This document shows positions 29,980 to 38,098 of a stretch of 55,200 nt of DNA, piece after piece. Every line of letters begins with the position of its first letter. Within the stretch, counting starts at the first letter, position 1. Made by a program: the position numbers and the translations under genes. Source of the stretch: JAKAQB01 sp027320105 (GTDB lineage Bacteria > Actinomycetota > Acidimicrobiia > Acidimicrobiales > Palsa-688). The notes below the pieces were generated by a model, which was not told the DNA's origin, made no database searches, and saw nothing but the letters and a program-made list of their open reading frames with translations. The stretch is from the NCBI GenBank assembly GCA_027320105.1, contig DAHVMA010000066.1:1-55200 (forward strand). Reading direction: 5' to 3'.

Positions 29980-31995
29980 ATGACCGATCGGGAGTTGGAG
30001 CAGCGCGGCATCGACGTCATCCGGGGATTGGCGATGGACGCGCCGCAGCGGGCCAACTCCGGCCACCCGGGCACCGCCATGGCGCTGGCGCCGCTCGCCC
30101 ACGTGCTGTGGACGCGGATCATGCGCTACGACCCGACCCACCCCGACTGGCCCGACCGGGACCGCTTCGTGCTCTCCTGCGGGCACGCCTGCATCCTGCT
30201 GTACTCCATGCTGTACCTCACCGGCTACGGCGTCGAGCTCGACGACTTGAAGGGCTTCCGCCAGCTCCACAGCCGCGCCGCCGGTCATCCCGAGGTGCAC
30301 CACCTGCCGGGCGTCGAGGTGACGACCGGACCCCTCGGGCAGGGGGTGGGCAACGCTGTCGGCCTCGGCATGGCGGAGAGGATGCTGCGCTCCCGTTACG
30401 GGTCGGAACTGGTGGACCACCACACGTTCGTGGTCTGCAGCGACGGTGACCTGATGGAAGGGCTCAGCCACGAGGCCGCCTCCCTGGCGGGCCACCTCGG
30501 GCTCGGGCGGCTGGTGTACGTCTACGACGACAACCACATCACCATCGACGGGCCGACGGAGCTGGCCCTCACCGACGACCCGGTCAAGCGGTTCGAGGCC
30601 TACGGCTGGCACACCGAGCTCGTCGGCGAGATCGCCAACGACACCGACGCCTTGGAGGCAGCCGTGCGCCGTGCGATGGCCGAGGAGGACCGCCCGTCGT
30701 TGATCGTCCTGCGCAGCCACATCGGTTACCCCTCACCCCACCTGACCGACTCCCCCAAGGCCCACGGGAGCCCGCTCGGCGAGGACGAGGTCCGGGCCAC
30801 CAAGGACGTCCTCGGCCTCCCAGCCGGCGAGGATTTCTTCGTCCCCGACGACGTGCTCGGGATGTACCGGGCGATGGTCCCCCGCGGTCGGGCGCTCCGG
30901 GAGGACTGGGAGGCGCGCCTGTCCCGCTGGGGCGGTGACCGCGCCGAGTGGGACGCCCTGTGGGCGAACCGCGGCCTGCCCGGCTGGCAAGCCAAGCTGC
31001 CGGTGTGGGAGAAGGCGGGTGAGCAGGTCGCCACCCGCCACTCGGCCAACACGGTCCTCAACGCCCTCGCGCCGATGGTCCCCGGCCTGGTCGCCGGCGG
31101 CGCCGACCTGACCGGCAACACCGGGACCAAGCTCGACGGCACCCCCCAGCAGAGCCGGGAGCACCCCGAAGGGCGGGCGATCGCCTTCGGCGTTCGTGAG
31201 CACGCCATGGGGGCGGCCATGAACGGGCTCTCGCTGCACGGGGGGGTCATCCCGGTGGGGGGGACGTTCTTCGTCTTCAGCGACTACATGCGACCATCGG
31301 TGCGCCTGGCCGCCCTCTCCGAGGCGAAGGTCGTCTACTTCTGGTCCCACGACTCGGTTGGCCTGGGCGAGGACGGACCGACCCACCAGCCCGTCGAGCA
31401 GCTCGCCGCCATGCGGGCCATGCCGCAGCTGAGGGTCATCCGCCCGGCCGACGCCAACGAGTCCGCCCACGCCCTCCGGGTCGCCCTCGAGCGCAACGGT
31501 CCGACGGCGATCTGCCTGTCGCGCCAGAACCTGCCCGTGCTGGACGGCACCGCCGGCCTCGCCCGCGCCGGCGTCGAGCGCGGCGCCTACGTGCTCGTCG
31601 CCGGCGACGACGAGCCCGACGTGGTGCTGATCGGCACCGGGTCGGAGGTGTGGGTGTGCGTCGAGGCCGCCAAGCTCCTGGAGGAGGACGGGATCACCGC
31701 CCGGGTCGTGTCGATGCCGAGCTGGGAGCTCTTCGACGAGCAGGACGACGACTACCAAGACGCCGTCCTCGGGCCCGGATCACCCGTCCTGTCGGTCGAG
31801 GCGGCGTCGTCGTTCGGCTGGGCCCGCTGGGCGGACGACTCGGTGGCGATCGACCACTTCGGCGAGTCCGGTCCCGGCGAGGAGGTCCTCGCCGATCTCG
31901 GCTTCACGCCCCAGCGCGTCGCCGACCGGGCCCAGGTGCTGCTCGACGAGCTCGACGGGATCGGCTACGACGATGACGACGAGGAGGACGACTAG
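29980..31995 (+). CDS. tkt: Transketolase
   Basis: 671 residues, normal length. It transfers two-carbon ketol units between sugar phosphates in the pentose phosphate or Calvin pathway. Thiamine-diphosphate domain: 'ANSGHPGTAMALAPLAHVLW', 'GPLGQGVGNAVGLGMAE' and the ThDP motif 'CSDGDLMEG...DDNHITIDG'. Pyrimidine-binding domain: 'GVREHAMGAAMNG', 'SHDSVGLGEDGPTHQPVEQLA'. The C-terminal domain ends in an Asp/Glu run. It is the first gene of tkt-tal-pgl-LOG; the stop TAG shares a base with the tal GTG. The ATG at 29980 was chosen over the GTG three codons earlier because a TAGGGT hexamer overlaps the latter. It appears to be leaderless. Confidence 0.95.
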   Translation: MTDRELEQRGIDVIRGLAMDAPQRANSGHPGTAMALAPLAHVLWTRIMRYDPTHPDWPDRDRFVLSCGHACILLYSMLYLTGYGVELDDLKGFRQLHSRAAGHPEVHHLPGVEVTTGPLGQGVGNAVGLGMAERMLRSRYGSELVDHHTFVVCSDGDLMEGLSHEAASLAGHLGLGRLVYVYDDNHITIDGPTELALTDDPVKRFEAYGWHTELVGEIANDTDALEAAVRRAMAEEDRPSLIVLRSHIGYPSPHLTDSPKAHGSPLGEDEVRATKDVLGLPAGEDFFVPDDVLGMYRAMVPRGRALREDWEARLSRWGGDRAEWDALWANRGLPGWQAKLPVWEKAGEQVATRHSANTVLNALAPMVPGLVAGGADLTGNTGTKLDGTPQQSREHPEGRAIAFGVREHAMGAAMNGLSLHGGVIPVGGTFFVFSDYMRPSVRLAALSEAKVVYFWSHDSVGLGEDGPTHQPVEQLAAMRAMPQLRVIRPADANESAHALRVALERNGPTAICLSRQNLPVLDGTAGLARAGVERGAYVLVAGDDEPDVVLIGTGSEVWVCVEAAKLLEEDGITARVVSMPSWELFDEQDDDYQDAVLGPGSPVLSVEAASSFGWARWADDSVAIDHFGESGPGEEVLADLGFTPQRVADRAQVLLDELDGIGYDDDDEEDD

Positions 31996-33098
31996 TGACC
32001 CGCTTGCACCAGCTCTACGACGAGCAGGGCCAGAGCCCCTGGATCGACAACCTGACCCGGCCGGGCATCCTCGGCGGTGGTCTCCAGGAGCTCGTCGACA
32101 AGGGCATCCGGGGGGTGACGTCCAACCCGACGATCTTCGAGAAGGCCATGACCGGCTCGGACGCCTACGACGAGCAGTTCGCCGAGTTGATCCGGGCCGA
32201 CACCGTGGAGAACGCCTTCTGGACGATGGCGGTGGACGACGTCTCCCACGCCTGCGGGCTGCTGCGCCCCGTGCACGACGCCAGCGGAGGCGCCGACGGC
32301 TTCGTGTCCCTGGAGGTGGCGCCGTCGCTGGCCACCGACACCGCCGGCACGGTCGACGCCGCCCGCAACCTCCACGAGCGGATCTCCCTCCCCAACCTCA
32401 TGGTGAAGATCCCCGCCACCAAGGAGGGGGTGCCGGCCATCCGCCAGATGATCGCGGAGGGGCGGAACATCAACGTCACGCTCATCTTCTCCATCCCTCG
32501 CTACGAGGAGGTGATGGAGGCCTACCTCTCCGGCCTGGAGGCGCTCGACGTCGCGGGCGGTGACGTGTCGCAGGTCCACAGCGTGGCGTCGTTCTTCGTC
32601 AGCCGCGTCGACACGGAGGTCGACCGGCGGCTGGAGAACCTCGGCGCAGGGGCGGCAGCGTTGCGGGGCAAGGCCGCCGTCTCCCAGGCGCGCCTCGCCT
32701 ACGACCGCTTCGGTGACCACTTCGACGGCCCGCGCTGGAAGGCGCTGGCCGACAAGGGCGCCCACGTGCAACGCCCGCTGTGGGCATCGACCTCGACGAA
32801 GAACCCGGCGTACCCGGACCTGCTCTACGTCGACAGCCTCATGGGCCCCGACACGGTCGACACCATGCCGGACGCGACCGTGGCCGCCTTCTTGGACCAC
32901 GGCACCGTCGAGCGCACTGTCGACTCCGACGTGGACGGCGCCAGCGCCCACCTCCAGCGCCTCGCTGCAGCGGGCGTCGACATGGCCGACGTCGCACGGG
33001 TCCTGGAAGAAGAGGGCGTCGCCAGCTTCGCGAAGAGCTTCGGCGAGCTCATCCAGTCGCTGTCGGACAAAGCCAACGCGGCGCGCACCCGCAACTGA
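31995..33098 (+). CDS. tal: Transaldolase
   Basis: 367 residues, the long actinobacterial/cyanobacterial type. It moves a dihydroxyacetone unit from sedoheptulose-7-phosphate to glyceraldehyde-3-phosphate. 'WIDNLTRPGILGGGLQELVD', 'GVTSNPTIFEKAM' (family signature), the Schiff-base Lys in 'LMVKIPATKEG', 'INVTLIFS' and 'QRPLWASTSTKNPAYPDLLYV' are all present. The GTG start overlaps the tkt stop by one base, and the 'GAGGAGGACGA' of tkt doubles as its ribosome site. Confidence 0.95.
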   Translation: MTRLHQLYDEQGQSPWIDNLTRPGILGGGLQELVDKGIRGVTSNPTIFEKAMTGSDAYDEQFAELIRADTVENAFWTMAVDDVSHACGLLRPVHDASGGADGFVSLEVAPSLATDTAGTVDAARNLHERISLPNLMVKIPATKEGVPAIRQMIAEGRNINVTLIFSIPRYEEVMEAYLSGLEALDVAGGDVSQVHSVASFFVSRVDTEVDRRLENLGAGAAALRGKAAVSQARLAYDRFGDHFDGPRWKALADKGAHVQRPLWASTSTKNPAYPDLLYVDSLMGPDTVDTMPDATVAAFLDHGTVERTVDSDVDGASAHLQRLAAAGVDMADVARVLEEEGVASFAKSFGELIQSLSDKANAARTRN

Positions 33099-33121
33099 CC
33101 TCGGCCACCATGCGGGGCGTT

Positions 33122-33127
33122 TAGTCT
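33122..33127 (+). promoter_or_regulatory. -10 element TAGTCT (leaderless pattern, pgl)
   Basis: TANNNT hexamer ending 7 bases before the GTG at 33135, in the 36-base gap after tal. It suggests an internal promoter for pgl and the LOG gene. Confidence 0.5.
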
Positions 33128-33134
33128 GCTCGCC

Positions 33135-33815
33135 GTGCACGGACAGCTGACGGTCGTCGACGACCTCCCCGGCGCCTTCGCCGGTGCCGTGGTCGAAGCC
33201 TGGCAGGCCCGGACGGGCGAGCTGTTCAGCTTCGCCCTGTGCGGGGGCAGCACAGCCCGACCGTGCTACGAGCGGCTCGCCGCCGAGGGCCTCAGCGCCA
33301 TCGACTGGCTGTCGGTCAACGTCTACTGGGGTGACGAGCGCTGCGTGCCGCCCGACGACCCCGACTCCAACCAGCTCCTCGGCCGGCAGGCACTGCTCGA
33401 GCGCGTCGGAGGGGCAAACGCGGTCTACCCCATGGACTGCGAGGTCGGCCCTGACGCATACGCCCTGCGCCTCGGGGAGGTCGGCAAGCTCGACGTCATC
33501 CACCTCGGCATGGGGCCCGACGGCCACACGGCGTCGCTGTTCCCGGGCTCGGAGGCCCTCGGCGCCGACCCGGGACAGCTCGTGGCCCGCAACGTCGACC
33601 CGTCCGGGCGCAACGAGCACCCCCGGATGACCCTCACCCTGTCGGGGATCGCCAGGGCGCGCCTCGTCATCTTCACGGTGGCGGGGGCCGGCAAGCGGGA
33701 GACGCTGCAGGCGGTCGTCGACGGCGCCGACCTACCCGCCGGCCGGGTGAGCGCTGACCGGGTGCTGTGGCTGGTCGACCGGGAGGCCGCCCCCCGACGC
33801 CTCCCCGCTTCGTGA
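33135..33815 (+). CDS. pgl: 6-phosphogluconolactonase
   Basis: 226 residues. It hydrolyses 6-phosphogluconolactone in the oxidative pentose phosphate pathway. 'FALCGGSTARPCYERLA', 'VYWGDERCVPPDDPDSN' and 'LGMGPDGHTASLFPGS' are the conserved SOL/DevB-type motifs, including the catalytic His of 'DGHTAS'. Glucose-6-phosphate dehydrogenase is not in the window. The start follows a TAGTCT hexamer by 7 bases; no ribosome site is seen. The stop overlaps the next gene by four bases (GTGA). Confidence 0.92.
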   Translation: MHGQLTVVDDLPGAFAGAVVEAWQARTGELFSFALCGGSTARPCYERLAAEGLSAIDWLSVNVYWGDERCVPPDDPDSNQLLGRQALLERVGGANAVYPMDCEVGPDAYALRLGEVGKLDVIHLGMGPDGHTASLFPGSEALGADPGQLVARNVDPSGRNEHPRMTLTLSGIARARLVIFTVAGAGKRETLQAVVDGADLPAGRVSADRVLWLVDREAAPRRLPAS

Positions 33816-34885
33816 GCCCGGTCCGCCCGCCGTCCGCCCGGACCACAGGCGACACGGGGCTCGACCGCCGCCTCGAGGAGCTGCTCGACGCCGCCGGCGT
33901 GACCGCCAACCGTGACCAGCTCCTCGAGTTGCTCGTGACCGTCGTCCGCCTGTCCTCGGACCGTTCCGACCGCCTCGACCTGAAGATCGCCAGCGCCGCC
34001 TTGCGGGAGATGGCCGACGGCTTCGAGCTGTTCGCGCCCTACCGCTCCGTCCGCAAGATCACCATGTTCGGCTCGGCCCGCACGGCGACCAGCGACCCCC
34101 TCTACGCCCAGGCCCGCGACCTCGCCGCCCTGCTGGCCTCCCACGGGTGGTCGACGGTCACCGGCGCTGGGCCGGGGATCATGGCCGCCGGCCTCGAAGG
34201 CGCCGGAGCGGACCACGCCTTCGGCATCAACATCCGCCTGCCCTTCGAGCAGGGGGCGAACGAGTTCATCGCCTCCGACCCGAAGCTCGTGTCGATGAAG
34301 TACTTCTTCACCCGCAAGCTGCTGCTCATCAAGGAGTCCTACGGGTACGCGGTGCTCCCTGGGGGGTTCGGCACCCTCGACGAGGCGTTCGAACTGTTGA
34401 CGCTCCTGCAGACCGGAAAGGCGGAGCCGGCCCCCGTCGTGCTGCTGGACGTCCCCGGCGGGACGTACTGGCAGAACTGGGAGGCTTTCGTCGTTGGAGA
34501 AGTAGCGGCCCGACGTCTGATCGCCGACGATGACCGGCGGCTGTACACCATCGTCGACGATGTCGACGCCGCCGCCGCCGAGATCCTCGGCTTCTACCGC
34601 AACTACCACTCGCTGCGCTGGGTCGGCGACACGCTCGTCATCCGCCTCGAGCGGCGGCCCACCGAGGTGGAGGTCGACGATCTCGCCGCCCGCTTCGGCG
34701 ACATCGTGCGGGGAGCGATCGCCGTCCTCGACCAGCCGTTGCCCGCCGAGCGCCGGGCCGAGCAGCTCCCCGAGCTGGCCCGCGTCGCCCTTCGCTTCGA
34801 CCGGGTGTCCTACCCGCGCCTGCGGGACCTGATCGTCGCCATCAACCAGCTGGACAGCGCCCCCCCGCCGATCCGGTTGCGCTGA
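33812..34885 (+). CDS. LOG-family (lysine-decarboxylase-like) nucleotide phosphoribohydrolase-type protein
   Basis: 357 residues from a GTG that overlaps the pgl stop. The Rossmann-like LOG core lies at about 85-270: 'ITMFGSARTATSDPLYAQARDLA', 'WSTVTGAGPGIMAAGLEGA', 'KYFFTRKLLLIKESYGYAVLPGGFGTLDEAFELLTLLQTG', with the diagnostic 'PGGFGTLDE'. LOG enzymes release a base from a nucleoside monophosphate. An extra N-terminal helical segment (1-80) and a C-terminal domain (270-357) make it longer than plant-type LOG (about 200); such longer forms occur in bacteria. The true substrate is unknown. The pgl overlap links it to the pentose phosphate genes. Confidence 0.85.
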   Translation: MSPVRPPSARTTGDTGLDRRLEELLDAAGVTANRDQLLELLVTVVRLSSDRSDRLDLKIASAALREMADGFELFAPYRSVRKITMFGSARTATSDPLYAQARDLAALLASHGWSTVTGAGPGIMAAGLEGAGADHAFGINIRLPFEQGANEFIASDPKLVSMKYFFTRKLLLIKESYGYAVLPGGFGTLDEAFELLTLLQTGKAEPAPVVLLDVPGGTYWQNWEAFVVGEVAARRLIADDDRRLYTIVDDVDAAAAEILGFYRNYHSLRWVGDTLVIRLERRPTEVEVDDLAARFGDIVRGAIAVLDQPLPAERRAEQLPELARVALRFDRVSYPRLRDLIVAINQLDSAPPPIRLR

Positions 34886-34892
34886 GCTCGGA

Positions 34893-35093
34893 TCAGTTCC
34901 CGTCGTCTGGCTCCCCGAGGACACCGATCGCCTTGTCCACCGCCCGGCGGGCGCGCGTCAGCCTCCTCTCGTCGACGGGGGGCTCCACCCCTGCGCTGTC
35001 GATGGACTCCCGCAGCCGCTGGATGGCCAGGTCGGCGAGCTCCTCGCTGATGGCCTGCAGCCGTTCCCGTATGTCGGCGAGCTCCCCGGCCAT
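34893..35093 (-). CDS. Small helical protein, unknown
   Basis: 66 residues, entirely helix-forming: 'ELADIRERLQAISEELADLAIQRLRESID' followed by 'ERRLTRARRAVDKAIGVLGE'. It is likely a two-helix coiled-coil protein. No ribosome site precedes the ATG; a TAGCCT ends 7 bases upstream but includes the TAG stop of the preceding lipoprotein gene, so the two may also be co-transcribed. No known family is recognised; a role with the neighbouring hydrolase is not indicated. Confidence 0.65.
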   Translation of the reverse strand: MAGELADIRERLQAISEELADLAIQRLRESIDSAGVEPPVDERRLTRARRAVDKAIGVLGEPDDGN

Positions 35094-35100
35094 TGGCAGG

Positions 35101-35106
35101 AGGCTA
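35101..35106 (-). promoter_or_regulatory. Possible -10 element TAGCCT (gene at 35093)
   Basis: Minus-strand TANNNT hexamer 7 bases before the ATG. It coincides with the TAG stop of the upstream gene, so the match may be incidental. Confidence 0.35.
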
Positions 35107-36669
35107 CGCCCGGCAGGTCGTGGCCGCCGGGGGTGGCCGCCCGCTCAGCAGGTAGGCGTCCACCACCTGCTGCACGCACCGGCTGGCGAAGTAGCCGGTG
35201 TGGCCGTAGCCGTCGCGGGTGACCAGCACGCCGTGGGCGAGCTCCCCGGCGAGCGAGCGGGCCCAGGCGTAAGGCGTCACCGGGTCGTGGGTCGAGCCGA
35301 CTACGACGATGGGGGGTGACCCGGGGGCCCGGATCGGCCCCACCCGGCGCGTCGCCGGGACCGGCCAGGTGGTGCACTGCACCTCGCTCTCCAAGTCGGC
35401 GAGGCCGAACACCGGCGCCTGCCGGGCCACCGCCGGGGCGGCCGCCTCGATCGCCGCCAGGCTCGGAGCAGGGGCATCCTCACAGTCGACGGCGGTCTCG
35501 GCCTCGATCGTGTTGGCGTAGCCGCCGCCGGCGTAGCGCCCGACGTAGGAGTCGAACATCGCCAGCGCCGGGCGACCGTCGCCCCGGGCGGCGGCGGCGA
35601 TGGCCTGGCCGAGGGCGCCCCACCCGGCGGCGGGGACGTACAGGCCGGCGACGGTGGCGTAGAGCAGCACGGTCCGGTCGACCACCTGGCCGCTGCGAGG
35701 CGCGGCGAGCGGGCGTCTCGCTGTGCGGGCGAGGAGCCGCTCGTAGGCAGCGACGACGCCGGCGGCGGTGCTGGCCGGCCGCCAGCCGCAGCGGCCGGCT
35801 GCGCAGGTGGCTGCGAAGGCATCGAACTCGGCCTCGATGGCTCTGGTCTGCGCGGCGAGCATCGCCAGGGGCCCGACGGCGGGGTCGATGGCGCCGTCGA
35901 GCACCATGGTCCCGACGCGACGGGGGAACAGCTGGGCATACGTCGCCCCGAGGAGGGTGCCGTAGGAGAAGCCCAGGTAGCTGAGCTTGGCCTCGCCCAG
36001 CGCCGCCCGGATCCGGTCCAGGTCGCGTGCCGCGTCGATCGTGCCCACATAGGGCAGGATCCGGCCGCTGCGCGCCACGCAGCCGGCGGCGAAGCGGCGG
36101 TCGAGGGAGGCGAGGGCAGACCACCCGGCCGGTGCCGTCGGCATGAGATCGGAGGTGAGGTAGGCGTCGAGCTGGCGTGGCGTCCCGCAGGTGACCGGGT
36201 CGGAGCGCCCCACCCCCGGAGGGTCGAAGCTCACGACGGCGAAGTGCTGCCGGATCGGGAGGGGTAGCGCCGGCCAGGCCAGACCGAGCCAGTCGACACC
36301 CGAGACGCCCGGCCCGCCCGGGTTGACGACCAGCGTGCCGACCGCCCGCCCGGTGGCGGGATGGCGGTCGAGGGCCAGGCCGATCGTGCCCTTGGCCGGG
36401 TCGCCCGGATCGAGCGGCACCTGCAAGGTGGCACACTCGAAGCCCGCCGGCCCCTGCCCGCCCCTGCACGCCGCCCAACGCAGCGGGCGGCCAGCAGCTG
36501 GCGCCTGGGCCGTCGTAGGCGAGGTCGGCGCCGGGGCGGGCGGGCCGGGGGACCCACCGGCGCCGGCGCCGCTGCGGCCTGGGCCCCCGCAGCCAGCGGC
36601 GACGGCGGCGACGGCCGCCAGGCCGGCGGCGAGGGCCGGGCGCCACCGGCGGCGGCGTGGGAAGGGCAC
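35104..36669 (-). CDS. Secreted lipoprotein alpha/beta-hydrolase, tripeptidyl-aminopeptidase (TAP) type
   Basis: 521 residues from the GTG at 36669. The signal peptide is basic ('PFPRRRRWRP') then hydrophobic ('ALAAGLAAVAAVAAG') with a lipobox ending at Cys27, so it should be lipid-anchored outside the membrane. Catalytic features: 'LVVNPGGPGVSG' (oxyanion), nucleophile Ser in 'GFSYGTLLG', Asp in 'STHDPVTPY', His in 'GYGHTGY'. This is the actinobacterial TAP-like / CaeA (Hip1)-related group acting on peptides or esters. Cys pairs in the mature part (CAAGRC and others) may form disulfides. The long frame up to 36711 would collide with the divergent dipeptidase start; a TACCCT hexamer 8 bases before 36669 supports the shorter form. 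Confidence 0.87.
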   Translation of the reverse strand: MPFPRRRRWRPALAAGLAAVAAVAAGCGGPGRSGAGAGGSPGPPAPAPTSPTTAQAPAAGRPLRWAACRGGQGPAGFECATLQVPLDPGDPAKGTIGLALDRHPATGRAVGTLVVNPGGPGVSGVDWLGLAWPALPLPIRQHFAVVSFDPPGVGRSDPVTCGTPRQLDAYLTSDLMPTAPAGWSALASLDRRFAAGCVARSGRILPYVGTIDAARDLDRIRAALGEAKLSYLGFSYGTLLGATYAQLFPRRVGTMVLDGAIDPAVGPLAMLAAQTRAIEAEFDAFAATCAAGRCGWRPASTAAGVVAAYERLLARTARRPLAAPRSGQVVDRTVLLYATVAGLYVPAAGWGALGQAIAAAARGDGRPALAMFDSYVGRYAGGGYANTIEAETAVDCEDAPAPSLAAIEAAAPAVARQAPVFGLADLESEVQCTTWPVPATRRVGPIRAPGSPPIVVVGSTHDPVTPYAWARSLAGELAHGVLVTRDGYGHTGYFASRCVQQVVDAYLLSGRPPPAATTCRA

Positions 36670-36677
36670 GCCCCGGG

Positions 36678-36683
36678 AGGGTA
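36678..36683 (-). promoter_or_regulatory. -10 element TACCCT (leaderless pattern, lipoprotein hydrolase)
   Basis: Minus-strand TANNNT hexamer ending 8 bases before the GTG at 36669. It is only 14 bases from the opposing hexamer at 36697-36702. Confidence 0.55.
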
Positions 36684-36696
36684 CCGACGGCCCGAG

Positions 36697-36702
36697 TACG
36701 GT
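36697..36702 (+). promoter_or_regulatory. -10 element TACGGT (leaderless pattern, dipeptidase)
   Basis: TANNNT hexamer ending 7 bases before the ATG at 36710; no ribosome site. Confidence 0.55.
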
Positions 36703-36709
36703 GCCGGTC

Positions 36710-38098
36710 ATGGACGACCTGCTACTGCGATCCTGGTCGGCGCGTCACCGGGAGCGGATCACCGGCGAACTGCTCGAGCTGCTGCGGATCCCGTCCATCT
36801 CGGCGGACCCCGCGCACGCCGGCGACGTGCGCCGCAGCGCTGAGCACGTCGCCGGCCTGCTTGGCGCCGCCGGCCTCGAGCACGTGCAGCTGCTCGAGAC
36901 CGGCGGCGGAGCCGGGCTGCCCGCCGTGTACGCCGACTGGCTCCGCGCCGGCGGCGACAAGCCGACGGTCCTCGTCTACGGCCATCACGACGTCCAGCCC
37001 GTCGACCCGCTCGCCGAGTGGGGCGCGGCGCCCTTCGACCCGGTGATCGTCGACGGCGAGTGCCGGGCGCGCGGCGCCATCGACGACAAGGGCCAGGTAC
37101 TCTACGAGATCGAGGCCGCCCGCGGCCTGCTGGAGGAGCGGGGGGCCCTGCCGGTGAACCTCAAGTTCCTGGTCGAAGGGGAGGAGGAGATCGGCAGCAC
37201 CCACTTCGAACGACTGCTCACCGACGAGGGGGAGCTGCTCGCCTGCGACGTGATCGTCGTGTCCGACACGGGGATGATCTCCCCGGAGGTGCCGTCGGCA
37301 ACGGTCAGCATGAGGGGGCTGGTGGGCTTCGACGTGGCGGTCCGCACGGCGTCCATCGACCTGCACAGCGGGATGTGGGGGGGCACCGTCCCCAACGCGG
37401 CGCGGATCGTCGCTTCCCTCGCGGCGTCGCTGCACGACGGGTGCAACCGTGTCACCATCCCCGGCTTCTACGACCGGGTCGCGCCGCTGTCCGAGGCGGA
37501 GCAGGCGTCGCTCGACGCCCAGCCGTTCGACGAGCGCGCCTTGCGGGCCCAGGCCGGCGGGGTGGCGTTCCTCGACGGCGAGGAGGGCTACTCGCCGCTG
37601 GAGCGGATCGGCGTGCGCCCCACCGCCGAGGTGGTCGGCATCCGAGGCGGCTACGCCGGCCCCGGGATGAAGACCATCGTGCCGGCGACGGCCGGGTTCA
37701 AGGTCGCCCTCCGCCTGGTCCCCGACCAGCGGCCGGAGGAGATCGATGCGGCCTTCCGGGCATGGGTGGCCGCCCGGGTCCAGCCCGGCGTCGAGGTGAC
37801 GATCACCGGGGAGGGCGGCGTCGTGCCGGCGCGCACGCCCATCGACCACCCGGCGACCCAGGCGCTCGCCGGTGCCATCGAGGCGGTCTGGGGCAAGGCG
37901 CCGCTCTGGACGCGCGAGGGCGGCAGCGGCCCGGAGGAGGCGCTCGGGCGGGTGCTCGGGGCGCCCGTGGTGTTCCTCGGCGTCGGGCTGCCCGACGACC
38001 GGATCCACGCCCCCAACGAGCGCATGGTCATGGACCAGTTCTGGAAGGGGCTGCTCGCAGCCGCCGAGCTGCTCGAGCGCCTGGGCCGGCTCCGCTGA
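36710..38098 (+). CDS. M20-family metallodipeptidase
   Basis: 462 residues. Di-zinc peptidase of the M20A/M20F dipeptidase type. Metal and catalytic residues: His and Asp of 'GHHDVQPVDP', Asp of 'RGAIDDKGQ', catalytic Glu plus metal Glu of 'VEGEEEIGST', Asp of 'VVSDTGM', and His of 'DDRIHAPNE'. The dimerisation domain is 'SIDLHSGMWGGTVPNAA' onwards. It cleaves dipeptides, probably inside the cell (no signal peptide). The divergent neighbour is a secreted peptidase-like hydrolase, which fits a peptide-utilisation theme but is positional only. The stop overlaps the next gene by one base. Confidence 0.92.
   Translation: MDDLLLRSWSARHRERITGELLELLRIPSISADPAHAGDVRRSAEHVAGLLGAAGLEHVQLLETGGGAGLPAVYADWLRAGGDKPTVLVYGHHDVQPVDPLAEWGAAPFDPVIVDGECRARGAIDDKGQVLYEIEAARGLLEERGALPVNLKFLVEGEEEIGSTHFERLLTDEGELLACDVIVVSDTGMISPEVPSATVSMRGLVGFDVAVRTASIDLHSGMWGGTVPNAARIVASLAASLHDGCNRVTIPGFYDRVAPLSEAEQASLDAQPFDERALRAQAGGVAFLDGEEGYSPLERIGVRPTAEVVGIRGGYAGPGMKTIVPATAGFKVALRLVPDQRPEEIDAAFRAWVAARVQPGVEVTITGEGGVVPARTPIDHPATQALAGAIEAVWGKAPLWTREGGSGPEEALGRVLGAPVVFLGVGLPDDRIHAPNERMVMDQFWKGLLAAAELLERLGRLR

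Noticed and set aside
35104..36711. Longer start (36711) for the lipoprotein
   Set aside because: It would overlap the ATG of the divergent dipeptidase. The signal peptide begins properly at 36669, which also has a -10 hexamer 8 bases upstream.
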